Shown piece by piece: positions 9,697 through 24,602 of a stretch of 64,000 nt of DNA (position 1 is its first letter; each line of letters opens with the position of its first letter). The position numbers and the translations under genes were made by a program. The notes under the pieces were generated by a model. That model saw nothing but the letters and a program-made list of their open reading frames with translations, ran no database searches and had not been told where the DNA came from. Location of the stretch: the NCBI GenBank assembly GCA_003112755.1, contig BFBT01000003.1:117798-181797 (forward strand), in the 5' to 3' direction. This DNA is from Lawsonibacter asaccharolyticus (GTDB lineage Bacteria; Bacillota; Clostridia; Oscillospirales; Oscillospiraceae).

Positions 9697-10117
9697 ACTT
9701 CTTGCCGGCCTTGGGCCGCTTGGCGCCGTACTTGGAACGGGCCTGCATCCGGCCGTTGACGCCCTGGGTATCCAGAGAGCCGCGGATGATGTGGTAACGC
9801 ACACCGGGCAGGTCCTTGACACGGCCGCCGCGGATCATGACCACGGAGTGCTCCTGCAGGTTGTGGCCGACACCGGGGATATAGGCAGTGACCTCGTATC
9901 CGTTGGTCAGCTTCACACGGGCGATCTTACGCAGTGCGGAGTTGGGCTTCTTGGGGGTGGAAGTACGCACCGCGGTGCAGACACCTCTCTTCTGGGGAGC
10001 GTGCAGGTCGGTCTGACGGCTCTTCAGAGTGTTCAGGCCATGCTGGAGGGCGGGGGAAGTGGACTTGTAGGTCACCTGCTCACGGCCCTTCCGGACCAGC
10101 TGATTAAAAGTAGGCAT
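9695..10117 (-). CDS. rpsL: 30S ribosomal protein S12
   Basis: This decoding-centre protein of 140 residues carries the conserved loop [11 protein letters not shown], with the lysine changed in streptomycin-resistant mutants still wild type, and [13 protein letters not shown]. The ATG giving [13 protein letters not shown] was chosen over a longer reading because AAAGGAGG lies just upstream and the family starts this way. It follows ybxF by 98 nt. Confidence 0.98.
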   Translation of the reverse strand: MPTFNQLVRKGREQVTYKSTSPALQHGLNTLKSRQTDLHAPQKRGVCTAVRTSTPKKPNSALRKIARVKLTNGYEVTAYIPGVGHNLQEHSVVMIRGGRVKDLPGVRYHIIRGSLDTQGVNGRMQARSKYGAKRPKAGKK

Positions 10118-10166
10118 GTTTTTCCTCCTTTCTCGATTTCTGCCCACATTGGGGCGTAATATATAT

Positions 10167-10202
10167 TTTAACAGAATCAGGAAGACCTTATTCTGTTAAA
10201 AC
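10167..10202 (-). repeat. Inverted repeat between ybxF and rpsL
   Basis: TTTTAACAGAAT pairs perfectly with ATTCTGTTAAAA across a 12-nt loop that can extend the stem by two G-C pairs. There is no clear U-tract on the minus strand after the 3' arm, so a processing or partial-termination site is more likely than a full terminator. Confidence 0.5.
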
Positions 10203-10215
10203 CAAAAATATGGGG

Positions 10216-10455
10216 TCATACCGCCGCCACGATGGCGGCGCCCACGGAGATGCCGCAGGCCTCTCCCAGCTGGCGCATGGTGTCCACCTGGATGAGGGGG
10301 ACGCGCTGCCGCACCGCCTCCTGCACCAGCGGCTGGAGGAGCCTGGGGTCGGCGTCCTTGGCCATGTAGACCCTTTTCGCACGTCCGTCCTTCAGGGCCC
10401 GCCGGGTCTGTTTGGCTCCCACGACCCTGGAACCCGCTTTCAGTTCTTCGAGCAT
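10216..10455 (-). CDS. ybxF: L7Ae-family K-turn RNA-binding protein
   Basis: This 79-residue protein of the ribosomal L7Ae/L30e/S12e/Gadd45 fold carries GSRVVGAKQTRRAL and the family core YMAKDADPRLL, ending with the GAAIVAAV strand. In B. subtilis the orthologue YbxF binds kink-turn RNA and sits between rpoC and rpsL. Here it heads the str series but is separated from rpoC by three unrelated genes. GAGGAGGGG lies 7 nt before the ATG, and the gene has its own strong promoter. Confidence 0.9.
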   Translation of the reverse strand: MLEELKAGSRVVGAKQTRRALKDGRAKRVYMAKDADPRLLQPLVQEAVRQRVPLIQVDTMRQLGEACGISVGAAIVAAV

Positions 10456-10536
10456 TTCGGTGCCCCTCCTCTCCCCCGTCGCCGGGGGCGTTTCATCGGG
10501 TAAAAGGGCAGAATGCCCCTACCACCGCAATTTCGG

Positions 10537-10565
10537 ATTATACCATGGTCTCCGCCCGCCGTCAA
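10537..10565 (-). promoter_or_regulatory. Promoter of the ybxF-rpsL-rpsG-fusA(-tuf) operon
   Basis: On the minus strand, TTGACG and a perfect TATAAT are separated by 17 bp, about 75 nt before the ybxF ATG. The leader contains a small hairpin (GGTAGGGGCA.../...TGCCC). Having its own promoter fits the physical split from rpoBC. Confidence 0.8.
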
Positions 10566-11011
10566 GAGCAAATTTTCTTCTGTTTTGATGCAAAACTCAA
10601 AATTCCATCTTATATCCCTGGGCCAAAGCTTCCCCTGGTCGTTCCTGTTCCCTGCGGGACCGGGAGCGGTGTGCATCTTGCCCGTCCCACCCGCAGGATG
10701 GCCAAAGGGCTCTGCCCGCCCAAAGCCTTCCCTTTGGGGGGAAGGTGCCGCGGCGTATGCCGCGACGGATGAGGGGCCTTCCTTCTCCCGTCCCAGTCGC
10801 GGCCGTAGGATCTGTCAGAGATGTTCCGCCCTGCGCGGGGACGGGAAGGACACGCATCCCACAGGCCGCTCTGCGTCCTCCCGCCTCTATTTTTCTCCCC
10901 CAGGGAACTTTTTTCCCCTTCCGCCGTCTAACAGAGTAAAAGACGGGAGAGTCTCCCGCCATTACGGCGCTGTCCCACACAGGCCCTATCAAAAAAGCAA
11001 GGAGGGATCTT
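10566..11011. other. Intergenic region between ybxF and the serpin gene
   Basis: About 450 bp of GC-rich DNA has open frames but no start with a convincing ribosome-binding site before the serpin. A small dyad (CGCGGC/GCCGCG, about 10747-10762) is present. I see no clear sigma-A promoter for the serpin. Confidence 0.4.
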
Positions 11012-12283
11012 ATGAAACGCGTCTCCGCCCTGCTCCTCACCTGCACCCTGGGGCTGTCCGCTCTGTCGGGCTGCTCCGCCTCTGCCGCCCCGCAGCCTCT
11101 CTCTGCCCAGCCGGTGACGATCTCCGAAGAGGAGATGATGCGTTATGACCTGGAGACCCCCGCCGTCTGGTCCGCCCTGTCTGAATTTGGGCTGGACCTG
11201 TTGAAAACTGCCCGCCAGGAGGGGGAGGGAACGCTCCTATCCCCCCTTTCCGCGGCCCTGGCACTATCCATGGCCGCCAATGGTGCTGATGGGGAGACCT
11301 TGGACCAGTTCCGGGAGGTGCTGGGGGACGGTGCCAGCCTGGAGGCCCTCAACGTCTCCTGCTCTGCCCTCATGAAACTCTATGGAGGACTGGGGGGCTC
11401 CACGGAGTGCTCCATTGCCAACAGCCTGTGGACCGACCCGGAGGGCCGTATGCAAGAAGACTTTGTAGGCAGATGCTCCGGCATTTTCGACGCTCAGGTG
11501 TTCCAGGAGGACCTGTCCGCCCCAGTCATCGTCCCCGCCCTCAACAGCTGGGTGTCAGACCATACCGCAGGCATGATCCCCCAGATCATCCAGCGGCCCT
11601 TCGGGGAGGACGCCGCCGCCCTGATGGTCAATGCCCTCTACCTGAAGAACACCTGGGCGACCAAATTCGACCCCAGCGACACCGTTACACGGGACTTCAC
11701 CCGGGCCGACGGAACTGCGGAGCCCCTGGACTTCCTCCAGCACTTCTCCCGCTCTCTGACCTATCTCCAAAGCGGCAGCGACGAAGGCGTCCTCCTCCCC
11801 TATGACGACGGGCGGCTGGCTTTCTTCGCCCTCATGCCCCGGCAGTCCTCCGGCGTCCCGGACTTTGAGCGCTGGCTGTCCTCCCTCACCGGGGAGGGGC
11901 TGTCCGCCCTCCTCTCCGGCAGGGAGGAGACCTTCTTCCTCCGCCTGTCCCTGCCCAAATTTGAGCAGGAGTGGTCGGGAGAGCTGAAAGACGCCCTGGC
12001 CGCTCTTGGACTGACGGACGCTTTTGACCCGGACCTGGCCGACTTCTCCCTGCTGGGGGATGACCCCAGGGGGTACTACCTCTCCCAGGTGATCCATGCC
12101 GCCAGGATCGAAGTCAATGAGGAGGGCACCGAGGCGGCGGCCGCCACAGTGGTTGCCGCGGCATCCGGCGCCGCCCCGCCCCAGGAGGGCGTCACTCTGA
12201 TCTTCGACCGCCCCTTCCTCTATGGCATCGTGGACCTGCAGAACGGAGTGCCCCTGTTCCTGGGCACGTTTGAAGGCCTATGA
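11012..12283 (+). CDS. Lipoprotein serpin (serine protease inhibitor)
   Basis: Serpins trap target proteases by covalent suicide inhibition. The 423 residues begin with a lipoprotein signal ending in LSALSGC, so the protein is probably anchored outside the membrane. The serpin core follows: LSPLSAALALSMAANGA (helix B region), NALYLKNTWATKF and the C-terminal FDRPFLYGIVD signature. The reactive-centre hinge EEGTEAAAAT (residues about 370-379) matches the inhibitory consensus, and the following loop is rich in Ala, Gly, Ser and Val. AAGGAGGG precedes the ATG. It lies, in opposite orientation, inside what is normally one ribosomal/RNA-polymerase gene block. Gut bacteria such as bifidobacteria use serpins against host elastases; the target here is unknown. 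Confidence 0.93.
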   Translation: MKRVSALLLTCTLGLSALSGCSASAAPQPLSAQPVTISEEEMMRYDLETPAVWSALSEFGLDLLKTARQEGEGTLLSPLSAALALSMAANGADGETLDQFREVLGDGASLEALNVSCSALMKLYGGLGGSTECSIANSLWTDPEGRMQEDFVGRCSGIFDAQVFQEDLSAPVIVPALNSWVSDHTAGMIPQIIQRPFGEDAAALMVNALYLKNTWATKFDPSDTVTRDFTRADGTAEPLDFLQHFSRSLTYLQSGSDEGVLLPYDDGRLAFFALMPRQSSGVPDFERWLSSLTGEGLSALLSGREETFFLRLSLPKFEQEWSGELKDALAALGLTDAFDPDLADFSLLGDDPRGYYLSQVIHAARIEVNEEGTEAAAATVVAAASGAAPPQEGVTLIFDRPFLYGIVDLQNGVPLFLGTFEGL

Positions 12284-12310
12284 TCCGTCAGGGCCCTATG
12301 TCGAGATCAC

Positions 12311-12340
12311 GGGGCGCGGCCTGATTCCAGGCCGCGCCCC
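12311..12340 (+). terminator. Hairpin after the serpin gene
   Basis: A perfect 13-bp GC-rich stem (GGGGCGCGGCCTG) with a 4-nt loop lies 27 nt past the serpin stop. No U-tract follows, so termination may be inefficient or rely on factors. Confidence 0.5.
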
Positions 12341-12400
12341 TCAGCTTATGGAAAAAGCCTCCCAGAGTTCGCACACGCAGGCGCAAATCCAGTTCTGACC

Positions 12401-12435
12401 TGTTTTCCCCGGCGGCATGTACGCCGGGGAAAACA
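12401..12435. repeat. Perfect 14-bp hairpin between serpin and glycosyltransferase genes
   Basis: TGTTTTCCCCGGCG is followed 7 nt later by its exact complement. It sits between two convergent genes. Its U/A arms lie inside the stem, so it is not a textbook terminator on either strand. Confidence 0.5.
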
Positions 12436-12525
12436 CTTCTCAGGCTGCAGATGTGGGGTTTGTCCGCCGCAGGCGGTCAGGCCCTGTGTGCGGCAGGCTA
12501 CTACTTTTTCGACAGCCTCTCTGCG

Positions 12526-13341
12526 TTACACCTCTCCCAGCAGGCGCTGGTAGTGCTTATAGAGGGCGGAAAAATGTCCCTCATACCCTCTGGACCAGGG
12601 CTTGTTCTTGCCGCAGAAGTGGAGGAACACCGTGTGGTCCATCACCCAGTCCATATCCTTCTCCCCGTGGCTGCCCAGCCAGTAGCGGTCATATCGCCGG
12701 GCGTCATAGTTCCACACACTGTCGTCCACACCCAGGATCCGGGTGCCGTACAGGCCGTTGAGGATGTCCTGGTCCGGCAGGATCAGCCGCTCCTCGTACT
12801 CCCTGGCGTAGGCGAAAATATCTGCCGGGCGCATCTCCTCCCGCATCTGGGGAAGGTTCATCAACAGCACACCGGAGTTGTAGTAGCTCTCCGCCTCATA
12901 GTTGGACAACCTGATCTTGTTTACATAGTCAGACATCCCGGTCAACCCGCTGTGGCTGGCCGCCGCCAGCAGGCTGTCTCCCAGTTGTGTCTCATACAGG
13001 GGCCGCACCGGCCGGATCACCAGGATATCCGGGTCCAGATAGAGCACCCTGTCCAGTTCCCGGGGCAGCAGCTCTGCCGCCAGAAGGCGGTAGTACATGG
13101 CCCGGGAGTAGTACCGCACCACCGGTGCGTCCGTGAACAGGCCGTCCGGGACCTCCAGCGGGTGCAGCTGGCTGTGGTGGGCCCGGCACAGCTGGGAAAG
13201 CTCCTCCACCTGTGCCCCGGTCAGCCCCTCTTCGATCATATAGATATGAAATTCCTCCCCTGGATCATTGAGAAACAGGGAGCCGAGCAGCACCCGCAGC
13301 GGTCCCAGGTAATTCTGATCCAATGTCACCAGCAGATCCAT
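12526..13341 (-). CDS. Glycosyltransferase family 8 protein
   Basis: The 271 residues form a GT-A fold transferase using a nucleotide-sugar donor. LVTLDQNYLGPLRVLLGSL opens the domain, the metal-binding DxD motif is in YLDPDILV (residues about 98-105), YNSGVLLMNL follows, and HFCGKNKPW is the C-terminal GT8 signature. LPS- and wall-glycan-type enzymes of this family act in the cytoplasm. The ATG was chosen because GAGGAGG precedes it; a longer frame upstream is the antisense of nothing recognisable. It follows the 26-residue membrane peptide gene by 59 nt and shares its promoter. The acceptor is unknown. Confidence 0.88.
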   Translation of the reverse strand: MDLLVTLDQNYLGPLRVLLGSLFLNDPGEEFHIYMIEEGLTGAQVEELSQLCRAHHSQLHPLEVPDGLFTDAPVVRYYSRAMYYRLLAAELLPRELDRVLYLDPDILVIRPVRPLYETQLGDSLLAAASHSGLTGMSDYVNKIRLSNYEAESYYNSGVLLMNLPQMREEMRPADIFAYAREYEERLILPDQDILNGLYGTRILGVDDSVWNYDARRYDRYWLGSHGEKDMDWVMDHTVFLHFCGKNKPWSRGYEGHFSALYKHYQRLLGEV

Positions 13342-13400
13342 ACGTTCCTCCTCTTCCGCCGCCTCCCTGGCAGCGGGTACAGGACCGGCATCCGGCCCCG

Positions 13401-13481
13401 TTATTTTCCGTCCTTTCCGTTCTGATACAGCCAGAGGGCCACGATCCCCGCCATCACCAGCGCCATCAGCCACTCTATCAT
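13401..13481 (-). CDS. 26-residue single-span membrane peptide
   Basis: This tiny gene encodes a hydrophobic stretch (residues 2-19: IEWLMALVMAGIVALWLY) ending in a charged tail QNGKDGK. It has a strong AAAGGAGGGGG ribosome-binding site 6-9 nt before the ATG and a promoter 25-54 nt upstream. The glycosyltransferase gene follows at 59 nt on the same strand, which suggests an operon. I do not recognise a family; small one-span peptides often modulate a membrane partner. Confidence 0.6.
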   Translation of the reverse strand: MIEWLMALVMAGIVALWLYQNGKDGK

Positions 13482-13505
13482 GGTGCTCCCCCTCCTTTTC
13501 GTTCT

Positions 13506-13535
13506 ATGATAGCCCGCCGCCGCCTCTTCCGTCAA
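13506..13535 (-). promoter_or_regulatory. Promoter of the membrane peptide / GT8 pair
   Basis: On the minus strand, TTGACG and TATCAT are separated by 18 bp, immediately before the ribosome-binding site of the 26-residue peptide gene. Confidence 0.6.
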
Positions 13536-13640
13536 GGTGTTTTTTAGTTGACATAACTTTCAACAGCGCTTATTTCCCTTTCACCCGTTCCGACTGCCCT
13601 CCCCAGCCGCCGCCCTGGGGTGGGAAACAACCAAGCTGAC

Positions 13641-13672
13641 AAAAAGCCCCGGCGCGCATGCGCCGGGGCTTT
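13641..13672 (-). terminator. Terminator of rpoBC
   Basis: A perfect 13-bp GC stem (AAAGCCCCGGCGC and its complement) with a GCAT loop gives a run of U residues on the minus strand after the 3' arm. It shows rpoBC transcription ends before GT8 and never reaches ybxF. Confidence 0.9.
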
Positions 13673-13710
13673 CTCACTGGACGTGCTGTTCTGTTGGGGA
13701 AGGAGCGATA

Positions 13711-17379
<3,669 letters not shown>

Positions 17380-17402
17380 CGTTCAATCTCCTCCCTTTTC
17401 TC

Positions 17403-21242
<3,840 letters not shown>

Positions 21243-21406
21243 TTCTAAAAATCAACTCACTTTCTTTGATTTGAAAGGGGTGAATCTACTGTTTTTCGGT
21301 CCTTTCCCGGCTCTCTTCCGCATTTTCCCCGTCGTTGTGCACAAAAGCGCCAAACCGCGCCTTTTGCGAACACCCGGCTCAGTTTGAACCTTTTTCAACT
21401 TTCCTC

Positions 21407-21435
21407 TTGTCAACTTCCGGGGCCTATGTTATAGT
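21407..21435 (+). promoter_or_regulatory. Plus-strand promoter inside the rpoB leader
   Basis: TTGTCA and TATAGT are separated by exactly 17 bp. Only 8 nt downstream of the -10 box is an intrinsic terminator, so the product would be about 26 nt and antisense to the predicted rpoB leader. Confidence 0.5.
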
Positions 21436-21442
21436 TTCCGTG

Positions 21443-21467
21443 GAGCATGGGGGACCGTGCTCTTTTT
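21443..21467 (+). terminator. Intrinsic terminator just after the plus-strand promoter
   Basis: GAGCATGG pairs with CCGTGCTC (one G-U) across a 4-nt loop and is followed by TTTTT. No gene precedes it on this strand except the short promoter-proximal segment. Confidence 0.6.
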
Positions 21468-21488
21468 ATGAGGATATAAAAGCATTTT

Positions 21489-21518
21489 ACTTTACCATGA
21501 AAGCCTTTAACTTGTCAA
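21489..21518 (-). promoter_or_regulatory. Candidate rpoBC promoter
   Basis: On the minus strand, a perfect TTGACA and TAAAGT are separated by 18 bp. The start would lie about 240 nt before the rpoB ATG, giving a long leader that contains the complement of the hairpin at 21443-21462. Confidence 0.45.
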
Positions 21519-21571
21519 GGGGCTTTCTGTAAATTTTTCTTTCTTCTTAGGAAAAGGGCAAAATTTTTTTC

Positions 21572-21600
21572 TTGCGCCCATCCCATTTTTGTTATATAAT
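21572..21600 (+). promoter_or_regulatory. Promoter of tRNA-Leu
   Basis: TTGCGC and a perfect TATAAT are separated by 17 bp, ending 22 nt before the first base of the tRNA. Confidence 0.7.
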
Positions 21601-21622
21601 TAATTGGTACTTGATCAAATAT

Positions 21623-21709
21623 GCCGGTGTGATGGAATTGGTAGACGTGACGGACTCAAAATCCGTTGGTGGCGACATCGTGTGGGTTCGAGTCCCACCA
21701 CCGGCACCA
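21623..21709 (+). tRNA. tRNA-Leu, anticodon CAA
   Basis: The cloverleaf folds cleanly: acceptor GCCGGTG with CACCGGC, discriminator A and an encoded CCA end. The anticodon stem ACGGA/TCCGT carries loop CTCAAAA, so the anticodon is CAA reading UUG. A long variable arm marks a type II tRNA, and the T arm is GTGGG-TTCGAGT-CCCAC. It has its own promoter and terminator. Confidence 0.97.
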
Positions 21710-21718
21710 AACCAATAT

Positions 21719-21762
21719 AATCCGAACTTGTTTCCGATAGGAAATGGGTTCGGATTATTTGT
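21719..21762 (+). terminator. Terminator of tRNA-Leu
   Basis: AATCCGAAC pairs with GTTCGGATT, with an inner TTTCC/GGAAA stem and a GATA loop, followed by ATTTGTT. Confidence 0.75.
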
Positions 21763-21993
21763 TATATTTAAAGAAAAATAGCCAAATGGCTAATCGCAGA
21801 TTAAGACCACTTTTTTAGAAAAGAGTAGGGTTTCCAGATAAATTTTGGTATAATTTACAATATAGGCAGGGGGCATTATATGAGTATGGTGAAATATAAT
21901 CGATGAAAGCGGGCAGCCCCATAAGCAGATAGACCCATATATGAAAGGCCGTTTGCAAAGCAAATTGATGCATGCCATTACGAAGAAGTAGCA

Positions 21994-22060
21994 AAACCGG
22001 GGAATGCCGTGCAAGGGTCAAGATGAACGCTTCGCGCCCTTGCCGGCATTCCCCGGTTTT
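21994..22060. repeat. Long two-part stem-loop downstream of tRNA-Leu
   Basis: An outer perfect 17-bp stem (AAAACCGGGGAATGCCG) and an inner GCAAGGG/CCCTTGC stem are separated by one unpaired base, with a 19-nt apical loop. The 67-bp palindrome ends in TTTT on both strands. It could be a bidirectional terminator, a structured RNA or a miniature mobile palindrome. Confidence 0.6.
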
Positions 22061-22091
22061 GTCCGTCCTAAGCCAACGCTGCTTTTTATGG

Positions 22092-22128
22092 AATCAGCCC
22101 CGGACAGGATCTCTGTCCGGGGCTGATT
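22092..22128. terminator. Hairpin downstream of the M24 peptidase gene
   Basis: A perfect 15-bp stem (AATCAGCCCCGGACA) with a 7-nt loop. It lies about 115 nt past the end of the minus-strand peptidase operon; the U-tract is weak on both sides. Confidence 0.5.
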
Positions 22129-22243
22129 TCTTATTGGGGAGGCTTTTGCCTCGTTTTACGATGGTTCGTTCTGCGGCCCCGGGAGCCGCTGTCAATCCCG
22201 ATTCAAAAACAGAGTATGCTCTCATTTTATGGGAGCTCCACTC

Positions 22244-23317
22244 TCAGCCCACCGTCTTCCAATGCTTGTCCACGTGGTTGAGGATCTCACAGCCCTCCTC
22301 CGTCACAAGCACCAAGTCCTCCACCCGGACCCCGAATTGACCAGGGAGGTACACTCCTGGCTCAATGGAGAAGATCATCCCAGGCTTGGCTACCAGCTCT
22401 GTGACTGCACTTACATCCCCCTTCTCATGCTCTGTCTGGCCAATAAAATGCCCCAGGCGGTGGGTGAAGTACTCACCATAGCCCGCCGAAGCGATATGTT
22501 CCCGGGCCGCGATGTCCAGCTCCCGCAGGGGGATACCGGGACGGATCATTCCCTCCGCGATCTCATTGGCACTGCGGACCAGGTCATGGATGGCCGCGTA
22601 TTTGGGGTCCGCAGTCTTGCAGAAGAAGGTGCGGGTCATATCGGAGCAGTACCGGTCTTTCCGGCAGCCCATATCGATAACAATGCAGTCTCCCGCCTTC
22701 AGGCGGGTCTGGTCCGCCTCATGATGGGGGTCGGCGGCGTGGGCGCCGAATGAGACAATGGGCTGGAACGCCACAGCGTCGCAGCCCTCCGCCGCGTACT
22801 GGCTTATGATATAGTCGGCCACTTCCCGCTCCGTGATCCCCTCCTGGAGGAAGGCCGCCGCCCGTTCCATTACTGTGTCATTGATACGGGAGGCCGCCCG
22901 CATCAGCTCCCGCTCCGCCTCGTCCTTGCAGGCCCTGGCGTGATCCACACAGTCGGATGCCACTATATACCGGCTGTCCGGATTGCGCTCCATCAGGGGC
23001 AGAAGGAACCGGGCCGGCCACTCCTTGTCGATCCCCAGGGCGCTCTTTCCGTCCACATGGGAGGCCAAAATCGCCACCGCATCATCGGTGTCGGAGGACC
23101 ACACCTGCTCATAGGGAGCTTCCGGCACAGGGAACAGCCTGTTCAAAAACAGCTTGTGGTGCCCGTCCCGGCGGAGATAAAAAGCAAACAGGCGCTCAAA
23201 GGGAAACACGTCATACCCGGTGAGATACCAGATGCTGTCTGGGTCAGACACCAGCATCTGGTCCAGCCCCATCTCCTCCATGGAGTCCAGCACTCTTTTG
23301 ATACGTTCCTGATACAT
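22244..23317 (-). CDS. M24 family metallopeptidase (Xaa-Pro peptidase type)
   Basis: This cytoplasmic peptidase releases amino acids next to proline. Its 357 residues comprise a creatinase-like N domain (about 1-130) and a pita-bread catalytic domain. The dinuclear metal ligands are visible: Asp in VIDMGC, Asp in SDMTRTF, His in HRLGHFIG, Glu in SIEPGVY and Glu in RVEDLV. It is the last gene of a minus-strand peptidase operon, 6 nt after pepT. Length and motif set fit the PepQ/YpdF-type enzymes; exact substrate preference cannot be read. Confidence 0.92.
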   Translation of the reverse strand: MYQERIKRVLDSMEEMGLDQMLVSDPDSIWYLTGYDVFPFERLFAFYLRRDGHHKLFLNRLFPVPEAPYEQVWSSDTDDAVAILASHVDGKSALGIDKEWPARFLLPLMERNPDSRYIVASDCVDHARACKDEAERELMRAASRINDTVMERAAAFLQEGITEREVADYIISQYAAEGCDAVAFQPIVSFGAHAADPHHEADQTRLKAGDCIVIDMGCRKDRYCSDMTRTFFCKTADPKYAAIHDLVRSANEIAEGMIRPGIPLRELDIAAREHIASAGYGEYFTHRLGHFIGQTEHEKGDVSAVTELVAKPGMIFSIEPGVYLPGQFGVRVEDLVLVTEEGCEILNHVDKHWKTVG

Positions 23318-23323
23318 GGATCA

Positions 23324-24580
23324 TCAGCCTTTCTTCTTCAAGATCACGGACTCTACCAGCGCCGGAGAGAGCAGCTCCCTGATGATCCTCACCCCGGTCT
23401 TCAGGGACTCCACCGGCGCATATTCAAACCTTCCGTGGGCGTTGTGTCCCGCGCTGGGCAGATTTGGGCACGGCAGACCCATGTAGGTCAGGACGCTTCC
23501 ATCTGTCCCGCCCCGGATGGGCGAATGGGTGGGGGCAGCAATGCCTGCCGCCTTCATGGCCTGCTCTGCCAGTTCCAGGATCTCCATGTGATCCTTCAGG
23601 ACCTCATGCATATTGTAATACTGGTCCTGGAGCTCCACCTCGGCCGTGTGCGCCCCATAGCGGCGGTCAATCTCTGCCGCCGCTTTCTCCATCATCGCTT
23701 TCCGCTCCTGGAACCTCTCCATGCTGTGGTCACGGACGATATAGATCATGTCGGCTTTCTCCACAGTCCCGTGCATCTCCTGGAGGTGGAAAAAGCCCTC
23801 GTACCCCTCTGTATGCCCCGGTATTTCCAGGGCCGGAAGCAGCGCGTTGTATTCCCCGGCCATCAGGATGGCGTTTTTCATTTTATCTTTCGCAGTGCCG
23901 GGATGGATGCTGAAGCCGTGAATGGTAACCGTGGCCTTGGCCGCGTTGAATGTCTCGTACTCATAGTCCGTGATATCCCCGCCGTCCACCGTATAGGCAA
24001 AATCAGCGCCAAAGCCTTTGACATCAAAGCCGCTGGCCCCCATGCCGATCTCCTCATCCGGAGTAAATCCGATGCAGATCTTCCCGTGGGGCACGCCCTC
24101 AGCCAGCAGCTCCTCCACTGCCTGGAGGATCATGGCGATGCCCGCCTTGTCATCCGCCCCCAGAAGAGTGGTCCCGTCTGAGCAGACCAGATCCTGCCCC
24201 ACAAACTTTTGAAGCTCGGGGAACTGGGCCGCCTCCATGACGATCCCCTGCTCCCGGTTCAGCACCACGTCTCCCCCTTCGTAATGGATCACCTGGGGCT
24301 TCACATCCTTCCCCGTCATATCCGGGGTAGTGTCCATGTGGGCGATCAGGCCGATGGCGGGCAGATGCTCACAGCCCGGTGAGGCGGGCACAGAGGCATA
24401 CACATAACACTTCTCGTCCAGCACCGCGTTCTCGATGCCCAGCCCGTGGAGTTCCTCCACCAGCAGACGGCCCATATCGAACTGCCGCTGCGTACTGGGC
24501 GTCACCGCTCTCCCGGCATGGTAGTCGCTCTCGCTGTACACCTTCGCATAGCGGATCAGACGGTCTACAACTGTATCCAT
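23324..24580 (-). CDS. pepT: Peptidase T (tripeptide aminopeptidase)
   Basis: This cytoplasmic M20B zinc peptidase of 418 residues removes the N-terminal residue from tripeptides. Metal-site motifs are IGLIAHMDTTPD (residues about 76-87), LLGADDKAGIA and TPDEEIGMG, with HGFSIHPGTAKD in the lid domain and the C-terminal GGTDGSVL and SAGHNAHGRFEY. AAGGAGGAT precedes the ATG. It lies 22 nt after the M29 peptidase and 6 nt before the M24 peptidase, so the three form one operon for complete breakdown of imported peptides. Confidence 0.95.
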   Translation of the reverse strand: MDTVVDRLIRYAKVYSESDYHAGRAVTPSTQRQFDMGRLLVEELHGLGIENAVLDEKCYVYASVPASPGCEHLPAIGLIAHMDTTPDMTGKDVKPQVIHYEGGDVVLNREQGIVMEAAQFPELQKFVGQDLVCSDGTTLLGADDKAGIAMILQAVEELLAEGVPHGKICIGFTPDEEIGMGASGFDVKGFGADFAYTVDGGDITDYEYETFNAAKATVTIHGFSIHPGTAKDKMKNAILMAGEYNALLPALEIPGHTEGYEGFFHLQEMHGTVEKADMIYIVRDHSMERFQERKAMMEKAAAEIDRRYGAHTAEVELQDQYYNMHEVLKDHMEILELAEQAMKAAGIAAPTHSPIRGGTDGSVLTYMGLPCPNLPSAGHNAHGRFEYAPVESLKTGVRIIRELLSPALVESVILKKKG

Positions 24581-24602
24581 TCTATGATCCTCCTTATCCT
24601 TC

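Larger units (their letters stand above)
21763..22243. other. Gene-free region between tRNA-Leu and the peptidase operon
   Basis: About 480 bp with no credible coding frame. The left part is AT-rich. It contains the two strong hairpins annotated separately, one of them very long. Confidence 0.5.

Noticed and set aside
9530..10159. Plus-strand frame opposite rpsL and the intercistronic hairpins
   Set aside because: Composition is that of an antisense frame; start site unsupported.
12451..13425. Plus-strand open frame of about 324 codons opposite the GT8 gene
   Set aside because: It is the complement of the glycosyltransferase and shows no recognisable domain.
21790..22021. Minus-strand 60-75 codon frames after tRNA-Leu
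   Set aside because: They run into the long palindrome and have no ribosome-binding site; non-coding is more likely.
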